Below, piece by piece: positions 55,431 to 64,000 of a DNA stretch of 64,000 bases (position 1 is its first letter; each line of letters starts with the position of its first letter). The stretch covers positions 367,353,238-367,417,237 of the forward strand of contig NC_085138.1 in NCBI RefSeq assembly GCF_035046485.1, written 5' to 3'. The notes under the pieces are model-generated. The model was given only the letters and a program-made list of their open reading frames with translations. It had not been told where the DNA came from and did no database searches. This DNA comes from Aedes albopictus. Taxonomy: Eukaryota; Arthropoda; Insecta; Diptera; Culicidae. A program made the position numbers and the translations under genes.

Positions 55431-56960
55431 GGGATTCCACCAGAAGCTCCACTGGGATTTCTCCAGGAGTTCTTTCCAAAAATTTTAGGACCTCCTCTAG
55501 AGTGTCTTCCCGGAATGTCTCCGGGGGTAGTGTTCTTCCAGTAGTTCCGGGATTCCTGGAGTTCATGCGAGACTCCTCCAGGAATACCTTTTGAGAGTCT
55601 TTCAGGGACTCTTGCAATGTCCTCTAGGATTGTTCCAGTAATTGCTTATAATATTGCTCCAGAAGTTCTTTTGGCAATTCCTCAAAGGTTAATCAAGAAT
55701 TCCTTCAGAGGCTCCCTGTAGGATTCTTCCAGAAGTTTATTCTGCTATTAGTGCAATTTCTTAAAAGATTACCTCTAGGACTGGGATTCCACCTCAAATT
55801 TATTATGGGACTCCTCTAGGAGTTCTTTCTAGGTCTCCTCAGGTCTTCTAGGAAACAAAAATCCTAGATTACCAGAAGAGTTCCTTCTGGGATTCACCCA
55901 GAGTTCTTTCTGGAATTCTTCCAAGAACTTCTAAAAATATTCCGTCAAGGAATCCTTCAACGGTTTCTTTAGGAATATCGTCTGGGATTCCTGCAGGAAT
56001 TATTTTAGAGACTCCATCAGGAATTTCCTCCGAGGTTTCTCCAGCAGTTACATTTGAGAATCCACTAGAAACTTATTCAGGCATTCCCCAAAATGTACCA
56101 TCCAGGGCTTCTCCATTTGAAGATTATACCTTCTGAGATTCCTCCAGGAGCTCATTCTGGGATTACTCCAGATGTTTCTTTTATGACTTTTCTCGGGGCG
56201 CACTCCGGTGTAACTGTAGCATTATTTTATGAGATTGTCTGGGATTCCTAATGAGTTCCTTCTGTCATATCTGTGGAAGTTCTTTCAGAGACTCAACAGG
56301 GACTTTCTGCTGGGAACCCTCCTTTCTTCTAAAATTCCTTGAGGAGCTTGAGGAGCTTTCTGAGATCCCTTCAAAAGTTCCTTCTATACCTCCTCCAAGA
56401 GATCACGAATAGGCATCCCTGCAGGTCTCCTGGGACTCTTGGAGGAAGCTTGGTACGAATTGCTAGAGGAATCTTGATATGAATTCTTAGAGGAATCTCA
56501 GAAGGAATCTCGGAACGAATTTCTGGAGGATTCTCGAAGCGAATTCTTGAAGAACTTTCAGAAAGAATTTCTGAAGAAATCTTAGGAGGAACCCTGGAAG
56601 AAATTCTTGAAGAAATTTCAGAAAGAATTTGGGGAGAAACCCCTGAGGAACGAATCTCAAGAGCAAGCTCGGAAGGACTTCCTAGAGGAAACCCAGAAGT
56701 AAATTCTCGGTTCGAGAAGGTTCGAGATGAAATCTCCTTACGTATCTAGGAAAAACTCCAGGAAGCAGCCCAGAGGGAAGTTTCTTAGGAATCCTAAATA
56801 AATTCCTCGAAGATTTTTGTAAAGAGCTTACTGACAAATCCTGGAAGAAACTCCTGGAGAAACCGGAAAAAAGAACTCCTGGAGAAATTCCAGGAAGAAG
56901 TTCTGGAAGAATCTCAGAATGAGCCCCTACCGGAACCCCACCAGCAAGTCATAAAGTAGC
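55431..56960. repeat. 12-bp GGAATTCC-type repeats in two opposed orientations
   Basis: From 55431 to about 56420 the units read CTCCAGGAGTTC-like (inverted). From about 56435 to 56950 they read GAGGAATCTCGG/CTGGAGAAATTC (direct). The switch lies in AGGTCTCCTGGGACTCTTGG near 56425. All frames are repeat products. Confidence 0.8.
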
Positions 56961-57509
56961 ACACTTCTCATACTACTTCTATTCTATTCTATTCTATCAT
57001 ATTCTTGGTTCACCCAGAAATCTACCCAACAGTTATGAATTGGCACATTCCAACCATTCATTTCAATTTAAATCACACCACCCGAGGAAGCCAACATTTT
57101 TTTTTTCGGAATCCAGATCTTAAACAACAAAGCCACGAAACGTCACAGATTTAGAAAAAAATTCACAGACACAGCCGAATGCAGTTCCTTCTCCTTCTAT
57201 TTCACTCTTACAGAAATTCTGAAAAAAAAAACAAGGCTAAGAAACGTCAAAATCCCATACAAAATCACAACAATGTCGGTTTCGTCTTCTGAAGCAAGAG
57301 TCTTGCTCCAAAATAGCATACCGGCTACATGATCGGGAAAACATCGATCATAAATAGATTCATGTTACGAATTGTCAAAGAGTTTACGGAGGTATATTGC
57401 CTTAAATCTTTGTATTATCGCGATCCATACCCATACCCATACCCATTAACGGTGTCGAAAAGAGTCTTTTCAACGACGGGTTTTAGAGATATGTCCCTCG
57501 ACCCGTATG
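56961..57509. other. Unassigned, with a short (CCATAC)n run
   Basis: Pentamer/hexamer low-complexity (TCTATTCTATTCTATTC near 56980; CCATACCCATACCCAT near 57424). The plus frame at 57329-57517 is unrecognised and runs into the hAT element target. Confidence 0.4.
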
Positions 57510-57517
57510 GCCCGTAG

Positions 57518-57950
57518 CAGTGTTGCAATTTTTCGACAGGCCTTTATGATAGCGATATTTTGCTTTTTTTCATTTTCTCCGTTTTGGTTTTCCTGTCATT
57601 GTTGTTTTTCGATCGGCAACACGGGAGCGAAATGAAATAGGTACTCACACTCGCACGCAGCGTGCTGAAAGCGAGAGCTGACAAGGCTAAATTTCCATTC
57701 AATTTTCTGTAGTTGAGTGTTTTCACCCGTGGTAGCGTATAGGGCACTCACTCTCACAAGCCACCGCTTGAGACGAATGACCTTTCAGCATGAGTAGTGT
57801 GTGGATGATTGGGAATTGATCTTGTTGGGTCGCTCACGAATGGGGCTCTCGGACTCTGTCAGTTCTCACATCGAGGAACTGAAAACGACCGCCGTAGTCA
57901 TTCATTTTCGGCTGAAAAACAGGCACTGAGACTGATATTTTGCAGGACTG
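57518..57950. mobile_element. 433-bp non-autonomous hAT element with exact 8-bp duplication
   Basis: Ends CAGTGTTGCA and TGCAGGACTG. GCCCGTAG at 57510-57517 and 57951-57958. A second copy lies at 62478-62886 in the same orientation (shared CGACAGGCCTTTATGATAGC, ACTCACACTCGCACGCAGCG, GAACTGAAAACGACCGCCG). It carries no transposase frame. Confidence 0.88.
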
Positions 57951-57971
57951 GCCCGTAGAGATACTGCCAGG

Positions 57972-58401
57972 CAGGGCGCAAAATTTTTGAGCAGACGAGC
58001 TGAAGTTCACCGTGCGGCAATATTCATTCACTTGCCTGCATATTCATATTCAGCTGCTCGATACTCGTTTGTCAACTGAATAAAAGTCAATGAATATTTG
58101 TAAACATCTTACAAAGTGTTAAATTGCTGATAAAATATTAACGTTTCGATTACATTTAACGGTGCTTTACACAGATCTTGTACCATTTGATTGTTGTGGA
58201 GTGTTTTTGGAAGGAATCGTGGCCATAAACGTAGGTAATTAGGAAGATGTTTCTCGACCGGCTTCGTATTCAATGACTACGAATTGACTGACTGTGTGAA
58301 GAGGGAGAGCGAAAATGAATTTGTTTGTTTTGAATATTCAGTGCAGAATCATTCAAATTCGTGCTTTTTTCAGTCAATGACTATGAACATTTTGCACCCT
58401 G
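57972..58401. mobile_element. 430-bp non-autonomous hAT element with exact 8-bp duplication
   Basis: Ends CAGGGCGCAAAAT and ATTTTGCACCCTG. CTGCCAGG at 57964-57971 and 58402-58409. TGAATATTCA-type blocks occur in both halves. It begins only 21 bp after the previous hAT element ends, in the same target. Confidence 0.9.
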
Positions 58402-58583
58402 CTGCCAGGGCTTTGCTGATATCAGATACAGTGGTACAAATTCGTTGAAACGCACATACTTCTCAAAACATTCTCTTTACATACTCTTTACACTGTTCGT
58501 CACAATGTGAAAAAAGCACTGCATGATCACTGTTGCCGTCAATAAATAAACTCGTTGTGTCGCAATGTCTAACAATGCACTAA

Positions 58584-58738
58584 CCCAGTCAACCAGGCAT
58601 CGTATAAGATGTTACATAAGATGATAAAGTGGAGGCGATATGCGTACATTTTACATGCGCCTAAATGGAGGCATGCACGCATATGGCCTCCACTGTATCA
58701 TCTTATGCAACATCTTATACGATGACTGGTTATCTGGG
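58584..58738. mobile_element. 155-bp hairpin MITE
   Basis: CCCAGTCAACCAGGCATCG at the left and, inverted, CCCAGATAACCAGTCATCG at the right. Arms of about 62 bp include TATAAGATGTTACATAAGAT and GTGGAGGC. Target duplication uncertain (AA?). Confidence 0.85.
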
Positions 58739-59019
58739 AACACTGGCTTGAGATACAGTGTAACATTGTCAATAATTAAAATTGCCTATTTTACAGCGAG
58801 TCTGAGATATTGATGTTTACTTGAATCTGCAAATCACTGTGCAATCAATAAATTAATTTTTATTATTATTGTCTTTATTAACGAGACTTTCAACCCTTGG
58901 CTGGTTCGTCTCGTAAATTAATTTTTATGAAGCAGTGTGAAAATATGTACTGAACATGTGTTAGACTAAAACATTGTCGAACATTTGAATTACCTAATTC
59001 ATGTCGGAACATAGAATTA

Positions 59020-60110
59020 ACTAGTTCATTATCGGTTAGCTCTGATGTGGTCTGATTCTCGAGATACATAAGCTTAGAATTTCTAAGCGTTACTACTTAC
59101 TAGCGTCACTAAGCGAATATATTCATGTTCAACCAGAATATATATGGAGCTGATCAATTTTTTAAAGACAATTTTTTTTTTTATATTTGGTATGGTTCTT
59201 GATATACAGTTGTTTGAATTTTGTTAGACTCACTAGCACCGCCTTGTGAATAACCCTAAGACCATTAGTTCAGATTGCTTCTAATATCGTGAGCAGCTTT
59301 TCCGAAGACGAAGTTCTTCTAAGGGGCTGTTCATAAACCACGTAGACCAAATTTTGGTCATCTCAGAACCCCCCCTCCCCCCTCATAGACTTTTGTCCAT
59401 ACAAAAATTTCAAAATTTGTATGGAGTGTAGACTTTGGCCAGACCCCCTCTCCCTCCAAAAAGTCTACGTGGTTTATGAACGGCCCCTAAGTGGTCTGAT
59501 TGTCGAGATACAGCAGTTCAGAATTTCTCAACCACAGTAGTATCTCCTAGGGGATATATATGCGGATGTTATAAGAATGAAATTGCTCACTATTGGACAG
59601 CTCCTGATATCTTGATCAATCTTGCCGAAGATGAAATTCGTCTTAGTGGTCTGGTTCTTGAGATACAACAGTTTATAAATTCTCAGACTCACTAGTGCTA
59701 CCTAGCGGATAAACCTAGAATCAACTAGTTCAATATCGGACAGCTCTTGATGTCCTGATCAACTTTGTCGAAGACGAAACTCTTGTAAAGGGTCTGATTC
59801 TCGAGATACAGCAGTTTAGAATTTCTCACACTCAGTAGCGCCACCTAGCGGAAAGACCTAGAATGAAATAGTTCACTATCCGACAGCTCCTGATGTCTTG
59901 ATCAATCTTGTCGAAGACGAAATTCGTCTAAGTGGTCTGATTCTTGAGATACAACAGTTTAGAGTTTCTTTGCCTCACTAGCACCACCTAGCGGATAAAC
60001 CAAGAATCAAATAGTTCACTGTCGGATAGCTCTTGATGTCCTGATCAACTTTGACGGAGACCCCACTTTTAACCCAAGAATGGTTTCTACTCAACTTATT
60101 TCTGCCCATG
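59020..60110 (-). repeat. ~145-bp array with CTCF-like motifs, array 2 (one orientation)
   Basis: Units contain CTCACTAGCACCACCTAGCGG, shown by the core CGCCACCTAGCGG near 59690, 59838 and 59981, followed by CTCTTGATGTCCTGATCAAC and TCGAAGACGAAATTCGTC. These are the reverse complement of the kind of unit seen in array 1. The run ends CCCACTTTTAACCCAAGAATGG near 60090. A MITE sits at 59323-59487. Confidence 0.8.
59323..59487. mobile_element. GGGGCTGTCC-family MITE in array 2
   Basis: Ends GGGGCTGTTCATAAACCACG and CGTGGTTTATGAACGGCCCC. TAA at 59320-59322 and 59488-59490. Arms of about 70 bp. Confidence 0.92.
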
Positions 60111-60185
60111 CCTCAAACGCCTAGTAATCTGTTTCGAGATCAGTAACTTTTGCGATTTCCGTGGAGAAATGAGGAATGTTGGAAG

Positions 60186-60690
60186 ACTACACGCTAACCC
60201 CCAGTTACCCAGATTGGTGTCAAAGCGACCCAGATTGAGCAAAACTGCAGTTACTCTAATCTGAGTAAAGGCACCTTTACTCAAATCTGGGTTACCGATG
60301 TTGGTGGCAAAATCTGGGTAAACGGTACCCAGCTCCTCCGGGGCCATGATTTTGTTAATTTATTTCCAATTTAGATTTAAAATAAAAAAGCTCCAAATTT
60401 CCATATACTGCTGACTTACCTGATGCAGGAAAACAATAATATCACTATTTCCCGTCATTTATTAGCATATTTTTCGTGAAAACGTCGAAAACATTCTCAA
60501 TTTGCAGCGTTCTCCGTGACCGCCGCCATGCCTTCATGCCGCAAAGTGACAAAGTGCCGGTTACCCAGAGCTTTACCCTGATTCAACAAATCTGGGTTTT
60601 CGGGTTACCCGTATTTTGACAACTACTAACAACATGAAAATCCGGGTAGAATCGACCCAGCCGATGGGTAGTTTCAGGTTAGCGTGTAGT
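60186..60690. mobile_element. 505-bp TIR element between opposed arrays
   Basis: ACTACACGCTAACC at 60186-60199 is inverted as GGTTAGCGTGTAGT at 60677-60690. Many ACCCAGATT or TCTGGGT blocks lie near both ends (about eight), as expected of repeated subterminal motifs. The minus frame 60096-60347 is a product of this. No clear target duplication. Confidence 0.75.
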
Positions 60691-60749
60691 GTCTTCAGAA
60701 AAGTTATTGAGGAAGTTAGGGACTCTACGATAGTTCGTAATTCAGTACA

Positions 60750-61480
60750 TATTTCCTCAAGTAGGAGGCGTTAGTGATCATGAAACTTTTAGCTTTTTGT
60801 CTACAGCTATTGCAAGTATCGTGACGCTCGTGTTGTGAATATCAAGCGTGGTTTTGCAAAGCGTAGTCTACCTACATTAAGTTGAAACTATTCTTGAGTT
60901 AAGTGCGGTGTTTCCGGTGAAGTTGATAAGGACATCAAGAGCTATCCGATAGTGAACTAGTTGATCCTAGGTTTTTTTCGCCATGTGGCGCTAGTGAGTC
61001 CAAGATATTCTAAACTGTTGTATCTCAAGAACCAGACTACTTAGACGTGTTTCGTCTTCGGCGGATGATCAGCACATCAGGAGCTGTTTGAAAATGAATT
61101 GAATTACTCTTGGTTTATCTGCTAGGTGGCGGCCTTAGAAATAATAAACCGCTGTATCTCGAGAATCAGCCCTTTAAGAAGAATTTCGTCTTCGACAAAG
61201 TTGATCAGGACATCAAGAGCTATCCGATATTGAACGAGACGATTCTAGATTTATCCGCTAGGTAGCGCTAGTGAGTCTAAGAAATTCTAAACTGTTATAT
61301 CTCAAGAACCAGAGCACTTAGACGAATTTCGTCTTCGGAAAAGTTGACCACGATATCAAGAGCTATCTGAACTAATAGACTCTAGAGGGTGCTAGGGAGT
61401 CAAAGAAATTTCAAGCTGCTGTGTATCAAGAATCATATCACATAGAAAAATGTCATCTTCAATCAGGTCCGTTGATAATC
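60750..61480 (+). repeat. ~145-bp array with CTCF-like motifs, array 2 (opposite orientation)
   Basis: TCGCCATGTGGCGCTAGTG (60979), GCTAGGTGGCGG (61115) and CCGCTAGGTAGCGCTAG (61254) give units with TATCTCAAGAACCAG and TTTCGTCTTCGG, in the inverse sense of 59020-60110. CTACATTAAGTTGAAAC near 60872 corresponds to the inverse of the end of the other half. Confidence 0.8.
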
Positions 61481-62477
61481 TAGTTGAACCAAATTATATC
61501 CGCCAGATGACATCAGAGCCAAGGATGGGAACATTCACTTGCAAAGAGTTACACTCACTTGCTGTTTTCTCAGCTCAAAAGCGTGCAATCAAGAAACGAT
61601 GTATGAACGACTTTTGCATTGTGATTTTGTCTACAGTTTAGGTCGCACACGTATGCCAAAATCGTGAGGGAGCTGCGAAAGCAACTCTCCACGAGGTGAA
61701 TCTAATGTCGAATTCGTTTATTTGCACCGCCTGCACCGCTTTGCCACCGGGTGTAGCAAACTTGCACCGAAACCGTTCGTTTATTCGCAGATACTGTTCT
61801 GTTTTGACACCCGATTGGCACCGGTGCAAGAAAATGCTACACCCAGTTTGAGCGCGGTGTAGCAGGTACAAAGCTAGTTTTTCCAATACATTCATATCGC
61901 TGAACTTGTATCGTGGTTTTGTTTTGGTAGGAATGATGATTTTCTCTACGGCATTAGGTTAACAGTTTTCTTGGATATTCATTTAACAGCAAATCTCTGC
62001 GTTTAAAATTTTTTTTAACTTGATCGATGGTTATCACGTCTTTCAATCAACTTCTGAGGAATCTTCAAAATTTATCGGTAACATGAAATTTCAAAGAGTT
62101 GATTCAACGTATATTTTTCCCATTACTATTTTTTTGATTATCGCAAATATGTGGATTACTTTTAATGATTTTAATCATTAGAATTTTCTGTCGCATGATG
62201 ATCTATTAATAGGACAGATAGGTGAAGTACTAGATTTGTAGTAATGAGCTGAATTTTAGTATGGTGAGAAGGTCAATTCTCCGTTTCTGCATGAAATGGT
62301 GCAAAAAGTGTGGGTATTATGACTCCTTGCCTAATTTGATGCTGTTTGTGCAAAACTTTGGGCAACAGTGTTGTTGTTTTCTCCATTTCCCAATATAAAA
62401 TATAACAACTAAAAATGAACAAATGTATCCAGTTTTTTTGCTAAACATGTCAATTTCTCGATTTTTGCTGACTAGCA
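61481..62477. other. Unassigned, AT-rich
   Basis: 61690-61870 has repeated TTGCACCG blocks (GTTTATTTGCACCG, AAACTTGCACCGAAACCG, TTGGCACCGGTGCAAG) that may be a decayed element. No gene recognised; the minus frame 61638-61895 follows this repeat. Confidence 0.35.
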
Positions 62478-62886
62478 GTGCTGCAATTTTTCGACAGGCC
62501 TTTATGATAGCGATATTTTGCTTATTCATTTTCTCCGTTTTGGGTTTCCTGCCATTGTTGTTTTCCGATCAGCAACACGGGAACGAAATGAAATAGGTAC
62601 TCACACTCGCACGCAGCGCGCTGAAAGCGAGAGCTGACAGTACCAAATTTCCATTCAATTTTCTGTAGTTGAGTGTTTTCACACGTGGTAGCGTATAGGG
62701 CACTCTCACAAGCAACCGCTTGAGACGAATGGCATTTCAGCATGATTGGGAATTGACCTTGTTGGGTCGCTCACGAATAGAGCCCTCGGACTCTGTCGGT
62801 TCTCACATCGAGGAACTGAAAACGACCGCCGCAGTCATTCATTTTCGGCTGAAAAACAGGCACTGAGACTGATATTTAGTAGGCCT
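62478..62886. mobile_element. hAT element related to 57518-57950, second copy
   Basis: Aligns over its length with the first copy but has several small deletions (for example after GGGCACTC). The ends are CAGTGCTGCA and AGTAGGCCTG. The flanks do not form an 8-bp duplication. The right flank (GTACCTACATTAAGTTGAAAC) is ~145-bp array sequence, the left is not, so one side has been rearranged. Confidence 0.8.
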
Positions 62887-64000
62887 GGTACCTACATTAA
62901 GTTGAAACCTTTCTTGGGTTAAGTACGGAGTCTCCGGCAAAGTTGATCAGGACCTTGGCCCATCAAGTTACTGAAGTGAACTTTTAAGAACTTGAAAGTT
63001 CTAATAATGTTACGAATAGCATCTTAAGCTGCTTATGTGCAAAGTTTCAACAAGGCTCATTTTTAGCCTCTTAAGCAGCGTTCGGAACTTCATCTGAACT
63101 TCGTGGAACTTCAAGGTGCTTTTTGTCATGGGAAACAGTACTTTTGGTTACTTGGGAATTAAACACAGTTGTTCTTCGAGTAAAGTTTATCATTAAAAAT
63201 CAAGTGCTTTTAAACAAATTTGTATCACTGTATATCCAAACACCAATTGTCTTCGCTAGCTAACATTGATATTATAACTCTTTGGGAACGGAGTGGCCAT
63301 ATAAAACCCCGGCGATGACACGAAAAACATACTAACAATTTTGTACCCGACCGGTAAAGCGGCAACCTCATCGTTAATACATTCCATCTCCAAATGGCTT
63401 AGATAGCTTACTTTTTCAGATAATTCGAACTAAAAAAGATCTATTGACAATTTCTTCCCGTAGTTCTTCGCAGCCGCCCAAGTGAAGGCGAATTTTTAAA
63501 AACTGCCGAATGCTTGAGGCAATTACCTCACGCTTCGATCGAGCAATTCGTTACGGCTTCCTGCTGTCTTGGCACAGCGAGTGAGCTCGCGTGGGTTTCT
63601 CGGTTTTCCCCCTCTCTCTTCAGGTAGCAGATGGCAGCAGTTGTCACTTTTCGCTTATCACAGGTGATCTAAATTGTCCATATTTATGTATTAATTATTG
63701 TCGCCGAACCGAGTGCTGCAGCTTTCTTGCATTTTTTTTTTTTTGGCACTGCGGTAGAGCGAAATTACGAAGTACGAAGAGAGGTACAGGCAAGCTGCAA
63801 CGCCTGGGATATTTGTAGGGATTCCTTGTTTTAAAATCCGCACCCCTTGCGACAAACAAATCAATTCTATTCGCCTATGGTGGATCCTCCCCTTGGAAAG
63901 TTGAGTACCGTTGAATTGAGTAATCGAAGTCATCGGTGGCTATCCCATCGTAACCCATTCTAATACTGAATAAGACATGACATATTCGATTTTAGGGGCT
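62887..64000. other. Array fragment, then unassigned DNA
   Basis: 62887-62960 is a fragment of the ~145-bp array (TTGGGTTAAGTACGGAGTCTCC, AAGTTGATCAGGAC). GGTTACTTGGGAATTAAAC near 63145 resembles one CCCAAGTAAC end without its partner. 63180-64000 has no repeat match; the frames at 63591-63818 and 63691-63933 are unrecognised, and a T run lies near 63731. Confidence 0.4.

Noticed and set aside
62478..62886. 8-bp target duplication for the second copy of the 57518 hAT element
   Set aside because: Flanks CTGACTAG and GTACCTAC match at only four positions; one side seems rearranged.

Overview
The window looks like non-coding euchromatin from a culicine mosquito (Aedes-like) genome. No intact host gene, tRNA, rRNA or CRISPR array is supported. 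The inference of a mosquito rests on the mixture of repeats: tRNA-headed SINEs, R1-clade and RTE-like non-LTR retrotransposon relics, many short hairpin MITEs, ~145-150 bp tandem arrays, and blocks of a 12-bp GGAATTCC-type repeat. It was made by reading and not by a database search. Most open frames are chance products of repeats or broken pieces of retroelements.

Layout. 1-5.6 kb: 12-bp repeat blocks, a SINE (SINE-C), and a ~150 bp satellite with a TA-flanked MITE inside. 6-9 kb: a dead RTE-like element (minus), a 140-bp MITE, then the gag and endonuclease of a dead R1-clade element (plus). 9-11.7 kb: SINE-B carrying a nested MITE, a hAT MITE and SINE-A. 12-14.6 kb: a second R1 relic, split by a SINE-A copy with an exact 11-bp target duplication and by a MITE. 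16-19.9 kb: a TIR element, another SINE-B, the second ~150 bp satellite and two long (AC)n runs. 20.08-25.12 kb: a 5-kb Foldback/MULE-like element with minisatellite TIRs and an exact 9-bp target duplication inside an RTE-like reverse transcriptase. 26-29 kb: SINE-B (minus), an RTE C-terminus and a third R1 relic. 29-36 kb: 12-bp repeats and a recent triplication of a 1426-bp unit. 36-43 kb: SINE-C and an RTE endonuclease separated from its linker by a ~145 bp array that carries CTCF-like motifs. 43-47 kb: a long 12-bp repeat block. 47.1-53.3 kb: a candidate 6.2-kb TIR element containing ten copies of CGTGACGTTACAACG. 55-64 kb: 12-bp repeats, two adjacent hAT elements with perfect 8-bp duplications, and an inverted pair of ~145 bp arrays around another TIR element.

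Nothing here works as a pathway. The value of the window is its nested insertion record. Target duplications let many insertions be ordered, and several repeat families (the Foldback-like element, the GTGACGTTACAACG array and the CTCF-motif arrays) merit follow-up. Stretches without an assignment are listed as such; they are the only places where host regulatory DNA or an untranslated exon could hide.
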